Assembly: GCA_016702605.1 (NCBI GenBank)
Contig: JADJDQ010000001.1
Span: forward strand, 806,001-870,000
Direction: 5' to 3'
Length of the DNA stretch: 64,000 nt
From: Candidatus Intricatilinea gracilis
GTDB lineage: Bacteria > Pseudomonadota > Gammaproteobacteria > Burkholderiales > Burkholderiaceae_C
A model generated the notes under the pieces. It had not been told where the DNA came from, ran no database searches, and saw nothing but the letters and a program-made list of their open reading frames with translations. Position 1 is the first letter of the stretch. Each line of letters begins with the position of its first letter. Of this stretch, positions 48,158 through 57,350 are shown one piece after another. A program made the position numbers and the translations under genes.

Positions 48158-48211
48158 TCGCCTGGTGCCACTGAGCTGACGGGGGGTTATTCGCCCCACG
48201 CCACTCGCAAG

Positions 48212-48246
48212 AACCGGCTCGCTGGGATACTGGCAGCCGGTTTTTT
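48212..48246 (+). terminator. Intrinsic terminator of the rplC-rpsQ operon
   Basis: Eight-pair stem AACCGGCT / AGCCGGTT with a 15-base loop, then a run of T. It lies 54 bases after the rpsQ stop and 40 bases before the peroxiredoxin gene. Confidence 0.85.
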
Positions 48247-48285
48247 CACGTCCCCAGTTTTCGTATACATCACGGAGATGACCTC

Positions 48286-48795
48286 ATGATCAAAGTCGGC
48301 GACAAGCTTCCGGCCACCACCCTGTTCGAATATTTCGACGTCGAAGGCGAAGGCTGCTCCATCGGCCCCAACGCCTTCGAGGTCGCCAAGGCCAGCGCCG
48401 GCAAGACCATCGCGCTGTTCGCCCTGCCCGGCGCCTACACGCCCACCTGCTCGGCCAAACATGTGCCAGGTTATGTCTCCAAGGCGGACGAGTTCAAGGC
48501 GGCCGGCGTGGACGAGATCTGGTGCCTGTCGGTCAACGACGCCTTCGTGATGGGCGCCTGGGGCCGTGAACAAGGTGCAGCCGGCAAGGTGCGCATGATG
48601 GCTGACGGCAGCGCCGCGTTCGCTACCGCCGCCGGTCTGACACTCGACCTGACTGCCCGCGGCATGGGCGTGCGCTCGAACCGCTACTCGATGCTGGTGG
48701 TCGACGGTGTGGTCAAGACACTCAACGTCGAAGGCCCGGGCAAGTTCGAGGTGAGCGACGCCGACACCCTGCTGGCACAAGCCAAGGCACGCTGA
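48286..48795 (+). CDS. Peroxiredoxin, Prx5 type
   Basis: 169 residues of the redoxin fold, expected to reduce hydroperoxides. The peroxidatic Cys sits in ALPGAYTPTCSAKHVPGYV, the Prx5-type PGAYTPTCS motif. WCLSVNDAFVMGAWGREQG contains a second Cys (ICLSVND-like), and ARGMGVRSNRYSMLVVDGV is the conserved Arg region. ATG 48286 is behind GGAGATGACC. No glutaredoxin domain, so the external reductant is unknown. It has its own promoter region after the ribosomal terminator. Confidence 0.93.
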   Translation: MIKVGDKLPATTLFEYFDVEGEGCSIGPNAFEVAKASAGKTIALFALPGAYTPTCSAKHVPGYVSKADEFKAAGVDEIWCLSVNDAFVMGAWGREQGAAGKVRMMADGSAAFATAAGLTLDLTARGMGVRSNRYSMLVVDGVVKTLNVEGPGKFEVSDADTLLAQAKAR

Positions 48796-48895
48796 TCGGT
48801 CGACTCAGATCCGCCGCACCGGGAGGTGCCGGTGGGTCTGGGGGAGGAATTCAGAACAATTCGGCTCGGCAATCCCACCCCCGATGGCAAGGTGG

Positions 48896-50458
48896 TCAGG
48901 GGTAGAAAATCGACACCGAGTAACCCGCGATATTGCGCAACGTGGTCGAGAACACCAGCGTCCAGTTCGCATCCTGCTGGGCTCCCAGCACGGCGCGTGT
49001 GATACCGAACTCGCCAGGCGTGAAGACACGTCGCGCCATGACCGCGCCGGCGGCATCGGTGAGGCTGAGCTCGACATGGGGCGCGGCCACTTCGTAGTCG
49101 ATGCGGTTACGCAGCACCAGTTGCAGACGCAGGCCGTCGACACCCGGCGGACGTGTCAGGCTGCTGGTTTCGACCACCAGCGCATCGATCTGCCGCGGCG
49201 CCTGCAAGGTGCAACCCGCCAGGTCGCACAGTTCGAGCAGCACCGGACGGATGACCGGCCAGCGCGCCGCGTACCGATCTCGGTTCTTAAGTCCCAGTTG
49301 TGCCAGCGCAGTGAGCGATAGCACCAGGCACACACCCACCAACACCCCCCGCACCCAGGGGCGCTGCCACCGCGCCTTGCGTTCGGCGTCGCGCAAGAAG
49401 CCCGGCTGTGTCATCGGGCCGGCCACCGACGCGCCCGGATGAGCCAGATCGGACGCAATCGACATCACCCGTTCACCGGCAGCATACGTCGCCGGCTGCT
49501 CACCAAACACCATCGCGGGCTCGCGGCCGGTCACCCGCACTGGCTCTCGTGCAGGTGCCGGAGGCGGGCCGTCGGGCAACTGCAGCAGGGCTTCGGTGGG
49601 GCTGAATTCGGGCTCGCTCTCGTCGGCCTCTTCACCCATGGCCTCGGCCCAGCGCTGATTGCCTCGATCGCTGGCCGGCGACCGGCCGACGGGCGAACGT
49701 GCTGCAGAGGCGCCGGGGCTCAGCCAGGGCTCGCGCCGCTGCTGGGACTCGGCAGCGTGGGCATCGGGAACGTCCATCTCGACATCGACGCCGGTCGGGC
49801 CGCTGCCGGACCATGTGCCCATCGGCCGATCGGCGGCACGTTCACCTGCGCGCTCGCCCGCGTTGTCGCCGACACGTGGTGACGACGGCGCAGGTGTCGC
49901 GGCCTCGTCGGGCGCCGGCAACGGCGGGCCGTTTTCGAAGAACTTCGGCTCGAAGCGGGTGTCTTGTTCGACCTCGTCGTGCGCCCCACCGGGATGCCCG
50001 CCGGCCGCGGCGTTGGCAGCTGCCACACGTGCCGCCAGCCGCTCGCGCAGCAAGGCGGCGCCGGCGCCGGGCGCTTCGGGCGGCAGACGCCCGGCACCGG
50101 ACGACCGATTGCCACTGAACATGGCCGGGCTGGTCTCGTCCCAGCCCTCGGGGGTCATCGCGGGGCCGCCGGTTGCACCGGTGATGCCACGTTGTGCCGC
50201 ACCGCCAGGCTGTGTGGCCGCACCACCCGGGCTGTTCGGGGTGGTGCTCGCAAAACCCGACGACACGCCGGTCTCGCCGCCGCGTCGGTTGTCCAGATCG
50301 AACAGGCCCTCGAGCGCATTGAACACCTCGTGGCAACGTCCACAACGCACCCAGCCCTGCGAGACCTTGAGCTGATCCTGCACGACACGGAACACCGTCG
50401 CACACGACGGGCAAGCCGTCGCCAGACTGGTGGAAGGTTCGGACGAATAACCCGCCAT
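48896..50458 (-). CDS. DUF3426 membrane protein with zinc-ribbon start
   Basis: 520 residues. The N-terminus has the MJ0042-type zinc-ribbon CPSCATVFRVVQDQL with CGRCHEVFNAL, giving two CxxC pairs. A long low-complexity Gly/Ala/Pro/Asp-rich middle leads to one membrane segment (VRGVLVGVCLVLSLTALAQL), then the DUF3426 domain (LRNRIDYEVAAPHVELSLTD, FTPGEFGITRAVLGAQQDA). The start is ATG 50458 (MAGYSSEPS), just before the zinc ribbon. In Burkholderiales it usually follows prmA as here. No activity is known. Confidence 0.87.
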   Translation of the reverse strand: MAGYSSEPSTSLATACPSCATVFRVVQDQLKVSQGWVRCGRCHEVFNALEGLFDLDNRRGGETGVSSGFASTTPNSPGGAATQPGGAAQRGITGATGGPAMTPEGWDETSPAMFSGNRSSGAGRLPPEAPGAGAALLRERLAARVAAANAAAGGHPGGAHDEVEQDTRFEPKFFENGPPLPAPDEAATPAPSSPRVGDNAGERAGERAADRPMGTWSGSGPTGVDVEMDVPDAHAAESQQRREPWLSPGASAARSPVGRSPASDRGNQRWAEAMGEEADESEPEFSPTEALLQLPDGPPPAPAREPVRVTGREPAMVFGEQPATYAAGERVMSIASDLAHPGASVAGPMTQPGFLRDAERKARWQRPWVRGVLVGVCLVLSLTALAQLGLKNRDRYAARWPVIRPVLLELCDLAGCTLQAPRQIDALVVETSSLTRPPGVDGLRLQLVLRNRIDYEVAAPHVELSLTDAAGAVMARRVFTPGEFGITRAVLGAQQDANWTLVFSTTLRNIAGYSVSIFYP

Positions 50459-50538
50459 ATCAGTGCTGCCCTGCAGCCCGAAGGCGCGGACATGCCCCCC
50501 GGGGGCCACGAACCAAGAGAACTGGTGGGCGTGTCATC

Positions 50539-51448
50539 CTAGGCGACCGCCTTGCGGCCGTGCAACATGGCCCAGCCGTCTTCGCGGTCACCCACACTCA
50601 GGGTGATCCAGGGTGCGTAGGCCACACAGAGTTCGTCGATCTGGCGCTCGAGCAGGCCGGCCAGCACCAAAGCACCACCGGGCGCGACATGGCCACACAG
50701 CAGCGGCGCCAGCACCTTGAGTGGCGCGGCCAGGATGTTGGCCAGCACGACCGGGTACTCACCGTTGGCCAGGTCGGGCAGGCCGACGTGCAGTGCCACA
50801 CCGTTGGCCTGTGCATTGGCGTTGCTCGACGTCACCGCTGCCGGGTCGATGTCGACCGCGTCGACGTGCCGGGCGCCGAGCAGCGCCGCGCCGATGGCCA
50901 GGATGCCCGAGCCGCAGCCGTAGTCGAGCACACGCGGCCAGGGCCGAGCGATCGGCGTGGGCGGCGATCCAGCGCAGGCACATGCGCGTGGTCGGGTGGG
51001 TGCCGGTGCCGAAAGCCAGGCCCGGGTCGAGCCGCATCACCGTGCGTGCCGCGGCCGGGGGCTGGTGCCAAGAGGGCACGATCCAGAAGTCGGAGGTGAC
51101 TGGCACCGGCTCGAACTGCGACTGGGTCAGCGTCACCCAGTCCTGATCGGGCACCGGCTGCATGGCATGGACATGCACTTCGCTGCCACCCTCGCGGGCC
51201 AGCAGCAAGGTGGCAGCGTCGGTGGCCGCCGTGTCATCGCTGAACAGGGCCTTGATGAGCGAGCGTTGCCAGCCGCGGATGACGTCGCCGCGTGAGGCCG
51301 GCATGCCGGGCTCACCGAAGATCGGCGCCTCGTCGGGTGTCTCGGCGTCGGCATCCTCGATCGTCACGGCCAGGGCGCCGAGCTCGAGCAGGTCGTCGCT
51401 CAGGGTTTCGACGTCGACCGCCGGTGCGAGCAGGAACAGTTCGACCAT
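50539..51448 (-). pseudogene. prmA: Ribosomal protein L11 methyltransferase, frameshifted
   Basis: Trimethylates ribosomal protein L11. From ATG 51448 (MVELFLLAPAVDVETLSDDL) the N-terminal domain and the motif LDPGLAFGTGTHPTTRMCL are in one frame, up to WIAAHADRS. Near 50945 the frame changes: the SAM-binding VLDYGCGSGILAIGAALLG and the rest (DPAAVTSSNANAQANG, LANILAAPLKVLAPLL) continue in the neighbouring frame to the stop at 50539. The span is 910 bases, not divisible by three. One base is gained or lost; both sides look conserved. Loss of PrmA is tolerated in some bacteria, so true inactivation is possible, but sequence error is as likely. Confidence 0.88.
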
Positions 51449-51467
51449 GGAGCCTTGTGTCACGCGT

Positions 51468-52823
51468 TCAGGGCCGCTGCTTGTGTTGTTCGAGCCAGCC
51501 TTCCAGGTAGTGGATGCTGGTGCCGCCTTCGATGAAGCGGCCGTCGGCCATGAGTTCACGGTGCAGCGGAATGTTGGTCTTGATGCCTTCGACGAGTGTC
51601 TCCGACAAGGCCGACCTCATGCGCGCCAGTGCCTGGTCACGTGTGTCGGCGTGCACGATGATCTTGCCGATCATCGAGTCGTAGTTCGACGGCACGAAGT
51701 AGTTGCTGTACGCATGGGAGTCGACCCGCACACCCGGGCCCCCCGGCGGGTGCCACATGGTGATACGCCCCGGCGACGGCATGAAGGTGTACGGATCCTC
51801 GGCGTTGACCCGGCACTCGATCGCGTGGCCCTGGTTCTTGACCTGCTTTTGCGTGAACGGCAGCGGCTCGCCAGCAGCGATGCGGATCTGCGTTTGCACG
51901 ATGTCGATGCCCGTCACCAGTTCGGTCACCGGGTGTTCGACCTGCACCCGGGTGTTCATCTCGATGAAATAGAACTCGCCGTTCTCGAACAGGAACTCGA
52001 AGGTGCCGGCGCCGCGGTAGCCGATCTTCTTGCACGCCGCCGCGCAACGGTCGCCGATCTTCTCGATCACCTTGCGCGGGATGCCGGGCGCAGGCGCCTC
52101 CTCGATGATCTTCTGATGGCGCCGCTGCATCGAGCAGTCGCGTTCACCCAGCCACACGGCGTGGCCGTGCTGGTCGGCCAGGATCTGGATCTCGATGTGC
52201 CGCGGGTTCTGGAGGAACTTTTCCATGTACACCGCCGGGTTGCCGAAGGCCGCACCGGCTTCCGAGCGAGTCGTCTGCACCGCGTTGATGAGTGCGGCCT
52301 CGGTGTGCACCACCCGCATGCCGCGTCCGCCACCGCCGCCCGCCGCCTTGATGATGACGGGGTAGCCCACCTCGCGCGCCGAGCGGATGATCTGCGCCGG
52401 ATCCTCACCAAGCGAACCTTCGGCGCCGGGCACCGTGGGCACGCCGGCCTTGATCATGGCCTCCTTGGCCGAGACCTTGTCGCCCATCAGGCGGATCGAC
52501 GCCGAGGTCGGGCCGATGAAGGCAAAACCACTTTTCTCGACACGTTCGGCGAAGTCGGCGTTCTCGGACAAGAAGCCGTAGCCGGGGTGGATGGCCTCGG
52601 CGTCGGTCACCTCGGCGGCCGAGATGATGGCCGGCATGTTGAGGTAACTCTGCGCCGAGGGTGCCGGGCCGATACACACGGCCTCGTCGGCCAGCTTGAC
52701 GTACTTGGCGTCGCGATCCGCCTCTGAATACACCACGACCGAGCGGATGCCCATCTCGCGGCAGGCTCGCTGGATGCGCAGGGCGATTTCGCCGCGGTTG
52801 GCGATGAGCAGTTTCTTGAACAT
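51468..52823 (-). CDS. accC: Biotin carboxylase subunit of acetyl-CoA carboxylase
   Basis: 451 residues. Carboxylates biotin on AccB with ATP and bicarbonate, the first step of fatty-acid synthesis. FKKLLIANRGEIALRIQRAC start, KAAGGGGGRGMRVVH ATP loop, ERDCSMQRRHQKIIEEAPAP, IEMNTRVQVEHPVTELVTG with the catalytic Arg/Glu, and PGRITMWHPPGGPGVRVDS. Same operon as accB, which ends 12 bases upstream. Confidence 0.98.
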   Translation of the reverse strand: MFKKLLIANRGEIALRIQRACREMGIRSVVVYSEADRDAKYVKLADEAVCIGPAPSAQSYLNMPAIISAAEVTDAEAIHPGYGFLSENADFAERVEKSGFAFIGPTSASIRLMGDKVSAKEAMIKAGVPTVPGAEGSLGEDPAQIIRSAREVGYPVIIKAAGGGGGRGMRVVHTEAALINAVQTTRSEAGAAFGNPAVYMEKFLQNPRHIEIQILADQHGHAVWLGERDCSMQRRHQKIIEEAPAPGIPRKVIEKIGDRCAAACKKIGYRGAGTFEFLFENGEFYFIEMNTRVQVEHPVTELVTGIDIVQTQIRIAAGEPLPFTQKQVKNQGHAIECRVNAEDPYTFMPSPGRITMWHPPGGPGVRVDSHAYSNYFVPSNYDSMIGKIIVHADTRDQALARMRSALSETLVEGIKTNIPLHRELMADGRFIEGGTSIHYLEGWLEQHKQRP

Positions 52824-52835
52824 GGGCGCGTGGCC

Positions 52836-53288
52836 TTATTCGATGATGAACAGCGGCTGGCCGTATTCGACGGCCTGGCCGTTGTCCACCAGCACCTTGG
52901 TGACCGTGCCGGCCTTGTCGGAGTCGATCTCGTTCATGATCTTCATGGCTTCGATGATGCACAACGCCTCACCGACCTTCACCTGCTGGCCCACGTCGGC
53001 CAGCGACTTGGCGCCCGGCGTGTTGGCGCGGTAGAAGGTGCCGACCATGGGTGACTTCACGACGTGGCCGGTCTCTACCGGCACCACCGGTGCGGCGGGC
53101 GCAGCGGCGGCAGCCGACGCAGCCTGTTGCGGCATCTGCATCATGGGCTGGGCATAGGTCATCACCCCGGCGGCCACGGGCGCGGTCTTGACGATGCGCA
53201 CCTTGCCTTCGGCCTCGGTGATCTCGAGCTCGGAAATGTTCGAGTCCGACACCAGGTCGATCAGGGTCTTGAGCTTGCGTAGGTCCAT
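52836..53288 (-). CDS. accB: Biotin carboxyl carrier protein
   Basis: 150 residues. MDLRKLKTLIDLVSDSNISE start; an Ala/Pro-rich hinge; the biotin domain SPMVGTFYRANTPGAKSLAD with the biotinyl-lysine motif CIIEAMKIMNEIDSD. CGGAG is placed before ATG 53288. The 230-base gap upstream holds no recognisable gene; aroQ, which in many relatives lies between tlpA-like genes and accB, is absent. Confidence 0.97.
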   Translation of the reverse strand: MDLRKLKTLIDLVSDSNISELEITEAEGKVRIVKTAPVAAGVMTYAQPMMQMPQQAASAAAAAPAAPVVPVETGHVVKSPMVGTFYRANTPGAKSLADVGQQVKVGEALCIIEAMKIMNEIDSDKAGTVTKVLVDNGQAVEYGQPLFIIE

Positions 53289-53518
53289 GGTGTTGGCTCC
53301 GTATTATTGGATTCGGGTGGGCGGCGCATCAGGCGACGCCCACGAGCAGCCCCGGGGGGCGGCTGAAGAGGGCTCTGTTGGGCAGGAATTGCCGGCGAAA
53401 CCCCAGACTTTACGCGGGTTTCGTGTCACGACGCCAGCACGGCGACTGCGCCCGAGCGTATCGCGCCCACGCGCCGAAGCCGTTGCGCCAGGCCCGGCGG
53501 GCCCTGCGCCGCGGTCGG
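53289..53518. other. Gap between tlpA-like and accB genes
   Basis: 230 bases on the minus-strand side of accB, probably containing its promoter. I find no clear -10/-35 pair, no riboswitch and no remains of aroQ. Confidence 0.4.
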
Positions 53519-54100
53519 TCAGACGCGCGCCCAGCCGGCCAGCTCCTCGTAACTGGTCTGTCCCACGCGGGTGTGGATCAACTTGCCGGAGGCGTCGAAG
53601 GCCACGGTAAACGGCAAACCGCCGCCCGTGTTGCCCAGCTCGCGCGCCAGCTGTGCACCCCCGAATCCGGCCAGGGCGATCGGGAATCCGACCGGCGTCT
53701 TGAGCAAGAACTCGCGCACCGGCGTCGGCCCATCGACCGCCACACCCACCACCTGCCAGCCCTTGGACTGGAAGTCGCGCGCAAACCGGTCGAGCTCGGG
53801 CATTTCCTTCACACAAGGCGGGCACCAGGTGGCCCAGAAGTTGACGACGAGCGGCTTGCCACGCAGCTCGGCAAAGACCAGCTCACCGCCGCCCGGCTTG
53901 TCGAAGCGGCGCGCCCACAGGTCCTGGTCCGTCGCTCCGCTGGCGGCGGCTGCTGCTGCGGTGGCAGATGCGGCAGCGGCGGGCGCCTCCACCGGCAACT
54001 TGGCTTCGACAGCATCGGGCTGGCGCCGCTGGCTGACCATGACCCCGGCCACGGCTGCTGCGGCGGCCACGCCGCCAAGGACGAGATTGCGTCGATTCAT
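53519..54100 (-). CDS. TlpA-type thiol:disulfide reductase
   Basis: 193 residues. An N-terminal membrane anchor (RNLVLGGVAAAAAVAGVMV) is followed by an Ala-rich spacer and a thioredoxin-fold domain with the redox site NFWATWCPPCVKEMPELDR (CPPC). The cis-Pro is in GGGLPFTVAFDASGKLI. It should sit on the periplasmic side and reduce disulfides, for example in cytochrome c maturation. It is placed between an unknown gene and accB in the minus-strand block. Confidence 0.88.
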   Translation of the reverse strand: MNRRNLVLGGVAAAAAVAGVMVSQRRQPDAVEAKLPVEAPAAAASATAAAAAASGATDQDLWARRFDKPGGGELVFAELRGKPLVVNFWATWCPPCVKEMPELDRFARDFQSKGWQVVGVAVDGPTPVREFLLKTPVGFPIALAGFGGAQLARELGNTGGGLPFTVAFDASGKLIHTRVGQTSYEELAGWARV

Positions 54101-54130
54101 GACTCGAAACTCCTGTGTGGACTGAGTGGA

Positions 54131-54721
54131 TTACGGTGTAGCCATCAAGCGGCGCAGTGCGGCAGCGTCGCCGGCCTGGCTGCGGCCCTGGGCGTCGGGC
54201 TTGAGTGCGCCGCGCACATCGTCGTGGTCGAGCACGCTGAGCTGCACACACACGTGTTCGCCCAGCGCCGTGCAGGGCATGGACAGCACCAGCACGTCGA
54301 CCGGCTGGCCGCGCGGACCGGGCTCACTGGCCAGGTCGAAATCGATGCGCCGGTTCAGCAGCGCCAGTTCGGCGGCCTTGGAGTCGTCGCAGTACAGCCG
54401 CAGCCGCACGGCCGACAGCCGTGTCGCCGTGCCGCGCCACACGGCGCCGACCAGCAGCGGGCGAAACTCGGCCAGCAGGTCCATACATTGCAGCGCCACG
54501 GCGCGCAGCGCCGCCAGTTCGGCGGGTTGGGTGTCGGCGCAAAACAACGCCAGATAGTCGCGCACCGCGTCTTCGAGGGTGTCGTTGCCCGGCAGGGCGG
54601 CGCGGCGCTGGCCGAGCAGCCGCGCTGCCTTGTGTTTGGCCGGGCCGTATTCCATGCCCTCTTCCACCACCAGCCGGGCGGCGGTGACGCAGATCTCGTC
54701 GGCGAGGTCGGGCGAGTTCAT
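54131..54721 (-). CDS. Conserved betaproteobacterial protein of unknown function (nucleotidyltransferase-like)
   Basis: 196 residues, cytoplasmic. LADEICVTAARLVVEEGMEYGPAK and KAARLLGQRRAALPGNDTLEDAV form helices, then VRDYLALFCADTQPAELAAL, FRPLLVGAVWRGTATRLSAV and LRLYCDDSKAAELALLNRRI. The last two pieces (GAVWRGTAT.. LYCDDSK) recall a minimal nucleotidyltransferase fold, where DDSK could bear metal-binding acids. Relatives are widespread in Burkholderiales and sometimes carry a wrong MurC-like label. ATG 54721 is used; upstream extension is not conserved-looking. Confidence 0.75.
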   Translation of the reverse strand: MNSPDLADEICVTAARLVVEEGMEYGPAKHKAARLLGQRRAALPGNDTLEDAVRDYLALFCADTQPAELAALRAVALQCMDLLAEFRPLLVGAVWRGTATRLSAVRLRLYCDDSKAAELALLNRRIDFDLASEPGPRGQPVDVLVLSMPCTALGEHVCVQLSVLDHDDVRGALKPDAQGRSQAGDAAALRRLMATP

Positions 54722-54747
54722 GGTGTCCAAGGTGCAGGAACCAACAG

Positions 54748-55548
54748 TCACGGCAACTCGACGGCGCCCATACGGGCCTGCACCGTCATCGAGCGGCTGG
54801 ACAGATAAGGCGAATACGGCAACTTCTCGAAGCGTTTGGGCGCCGGCAACATCACGGCCAGGCGTGCCGCCTGCGGCTGGCTGAGCTGAGCTGCGTCGAC
54901 CCGGTAGTAATAACGTGCGGCCGCCTGGGCACCGAACACCCCTTCGCCCCACTCCACGCTGTTGAGGTAGATCTCGAGGATGCGCTCCTTGGATAGCACC
55001 GCTTCGAGCATCAGCGTGATGGCGAGTTCCTGCGCCTTGCGTGTCACCGTGCGTTCGCCCGACAGGAACAGGTTCTTGGCCAGTTGCTGGCTGATGGTCG
55101 AGCCACCGTAGACCTTGGGTTCACGTTTGGCAGGTTCACGCGCGCCGGGCTTGACCTGTTTACGAGCCGCCTGGCTATTGATCCGTTCGACCTGGGCCTG
55201 GGCGCGCTGCGTGCGACCCCAGGCCTTGTCCATCGCTTCCCAGTCGATGCCGCCGTGGTCGGCGAAGGTCGAGTCCTCGCTGGCGATCACGGCACGTTTG
55301 AGGTGGTTGCTGATCTGTTTGCCCGAGCGCCAGTCCTGCAACCAGCCGTTGCCGGGTTGTGCAAAGGCCAGCCGCCAGGCTTCGGAGCGCTGGAAACTGG
55401 TCGACTGCGGGTCGATCCAGTTCATCGCGACCAGCCGCAGCGCAAAGTAACCCTGCAGCGCCAGCAGGCTGATGGCGATCAGCACCACGCCGCGGCCCAG
55501 CTGACGCAGCCAGGGGCGGGCACTGAGGGTGGACCAGAGGGTGGCCAT
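54748..55548 (-). CDS. mtgA: Monofunctional peptidoglycan glycosyltransferase
   Basis: 266 residues; polymerises lipid II glycan chains at the inner membrane. A single membrane anchor (GVVLIAISLLALQGYFALRL) is followed by the GT51 domain: AVIASEDSTFADHGGIDWEAM (catalytic Glu), YGGSTISQQLAKNLFLSGERT-like GGSTISQQLAKNLFLS, RKAQELAITLMLEAVLSKER, ILEIYLNSVEWGEGVFGAQA. A basic insert of about 25 residues (INSQAARKQVKPGAREPAKR) lies before GGSTISQQ. It is directly downstream of aroE. Confidence 0.95.
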   Translation of the reverse strand: MATLWSTLSARPWLRQLGRGVVLIAISLLALQGYFALRLVAMNWIDPQSTSFQRSEAWRLAFAQPGNGWLQDWRSGKQISNHLKRAVIASEDSTFADHGGIDWEAMDKAWGRTQRAQAQVERINSQAARKQVKPGAREPAKREPKVYGGSTISQQLAKNLFLSGERTVTRKAQELAITLMLEAVLSKERILEIYLNSVEWGEGVFGAQAAARYYYRVDAAQLSQPQAARLAVMLPAPKRFEKLPYSPYLSSRSMTVQARMGAVELP

Positions 55549-55576
55549 GATGGGTTGCGCGACGACTCGGGCCAGC

Positions 55577-56410
55577 TCAGGCGGCGTCGACCAGAACGCG
55601 CAACTCGGCCAGCACCGCCCGGGTATCGGGCCTGACGCCACGCCAGATCTCGAACGCCTCGGCCGCCTGTTCGACCAGCATGCCCAGGCCGTCGCGGCCC
55701 TGGGCGCCGCGCTGGCGTGCCCAGGCCAGGAACGGTCTGGCGGCGGCGCCGTACATCATGTCCAGCGCCAGCGCGCCGGGCGCCAGGGTGTGGTCGTGCA
55801 CCAGATCGACCGCACCGGCCAGGCTGGCGGCCGTGCCGTTGATGAGCACCCCGTAGCCGCGGCCGCAGTCGCCCAGGGGGGCGGCAGACAACGCCACACC
55901 GTAGCGCCGCGCCACAGCCAGGTGGCGCTCGACCAGGATGTCGGCACGTTCGACGCGACGGTTGGCCACCACCAGTTCGGCCGGGCCGGCCTCGATCAGC
56001 GGGCCAAGCACCCCCGCCGCGGCACCACCGGCGCCGAGCAGCAACACCCGCTGGCCGCGCAGTGGCACACCAGCGTGCACCTCGATGTCGCGCACCAGGC
56101 CGATGCCGTCACTGTTGTCGGCCCAGTAACCATCGACATCGAGCCGGAGCACGTTGGCGGCCTGGGCCAGCATCGCTCGTTCGCTGTGCTGGCGCGCCAG
56201 GGCGAAGGCCTCGAACTTGAACGGCACCGTGACGTTGCAGCCGCGCATACCGCCTTGCGCGAGCTCGGTGATGGTGGCGGCAAAACCGTCCAGCGGCGCC
56301 TTCACGCGGGTGTAGTCGAGGGCCTGACCCGTCTGCCGGGCAAAGGCGGCATGAATGGCGGGTGAGCGGCTGTGTTCGACCGGGTGGCCGACAACGGCGT
56401 ATCTGTCCAT
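55577..56410 (-). CDS. aroE: Shikimate dehydrogenase
   Basis: 277 residues; reduces 3-dehydroshikimate with NADPH. MDRYAVVGHPVEHSRSPAIH (substrate-binding Ser pair), GCNVTVPFKFEAFALA (catalytic Lys), DNSDGIGLVRDIE (Asp) and GAGGAAAGVLGPLIEAG (NADP loop). ATG 56410 is used; the frame stays open upstream to 56818 within the tonB-like gene but without homology. Confidence 0.96.
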   Translation of the reverse strand: MDRYAVVGHPVEHSRSPAIHAAFARQTGQALDYTRVKAPLDGFAATITELAQGGMRGCNVTVPFKFEAFALARQHSERAMLAQAANVLRLDVDGYWADNSDGIGLVRDIEVHAGVPLRGQRVLLLGAGGAAAGVLGPLIEAGPAELVVANRRVERADILVERHLAVARRYGVALSAAPLGDCGRGYGVLINGTAASLAGAVDLVHDHTLAPGALALDMMYGAAARPFLAWARQRGAQGRDGLGMLVEQAAEAFEIWRGVRPDTRAVLAELRVLVDAA

Positions 56411-56468
56411 GGAAAAAGGGCTGCTGCAAACGAAGGAGAAAAAGCGAGGTACCGCGGGTGCCAGCGGC

Positions 56469-57341
56469 TCAGCGCGGTGTGGCCGTGGCGTCTTCGACCG
56501 CGGCACGCAGGCCTTCGTCGCGGGTGAACCGGAAGCGCGAGACAAACACCAGCTGGTCGAACTGCGAGCGCATCGAGGGGCTGAAATCGCCATACGGTGC
56601 GGCGCTGCGCACGATCGAGACCGCCCGCTTGTCGAGCACCTTGTTGCCCGAGCTGCGCACGATCTCGACCTCGACAACCCTGCCCTGCGCATCGACCGCC
56701 ACCAGCACGGTGAGTTCGCCGTAGAGCTTGCGCCCGGCGTTTTCGGGGAAGTTGCGGGTGCCGATGTCCTCGATCTTGTGGCGCAAGGCGTCGTAGTACA
56801 ACGCGTGCACCCCTTCACGCGCCGCCGGGCTCACGTAACGCCGCTTGGGCCGCGCGTTCTCTTCGTTGATGCGTTTCTCGATCTGGGCGAGTTGCATCAG
56901 CAGCTGGCGCCGACGCTCCTCGTCCTGACGCGGTGTAGCCTTGCTCTGGCCACGCTTGGGGTCGGGCGCGGGCAGGTTGGCGAGTTCACGCTTGACCTGG
57001 GCCAGCAGCTGAAGCTGCTGCTCCTGCATCTGCTCGATCACACGATGGGTTTCGTCGAAGGCGTCACCCACCGTGTTGAGCAGGGCCGGCGGCAGCGGCG
57101 AGGTGGCCTGGCCGAAGGCGCTGTCACCGCCGCCCGCCAGGTTGCGCTGGGCGATGACCTGTGCCTTGGTGGGTTTCTCGGCGGTACTGGCATTGACCAG
57201 CACGACGTCGAGCGCCGAATCCTCGAGGATGCGCTTGAACGCCTGCGGGTCGGCTACCTTGACCATCAGCACGAGCAGATGAACCAGCAGCGACGCCAGC
57301 AGCGCACGTTGCATGAGGCTGAGTTGCTTGAGGCTGGGCAT
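56469..57341 (-). CDS. TonB-like energy transducer protein
   Basis: 290 residues. N-terminal membrane anchor (LLASLLVHLLVLMVKV), a long coiled linker with many Gln/Glu/Arg, and a C-terminal TonB domain: FPENAGRKLYGELTVLVAVD, GRVVEVEIVRSSGNKVLDKR, AVSIVRSAAPYGDFS. There is no Pro-rich spacer of classical TonB, so it could serve a distinct outer-membrane partner; no exbB/exbD is adjacent. Its start lies 10 bases after the exonuclease stop. Confidence 0.87.
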   Translation of the reverse strand: MPSLKQLSLMQRALLASLLVHLLVLMVKVADPQAFKRILEDSALDVVLVNASTAEKPTKAQVIAQRNLAGGGDSAFGQATSPLPPALLNTVGDAFDETHRVIEQMQEQQLQLLAQVKRELANLPAPDPKRGQSKATPRQDEERRRQLLMQLAQIEKRINEENARPKRRYVSPAAREGVHALYYDALRHKIEDIGTRNFPENAGRKLYGELTVLVAVDAQGRVVEVEIVRSSGNKVLDKRAVSIVRSAAPYGDFSPSMRSQFDQLVFVSRFRFTRDEGLRAAVEDATATPR

Positions 57342-57350
57342 CGTGTCGGC

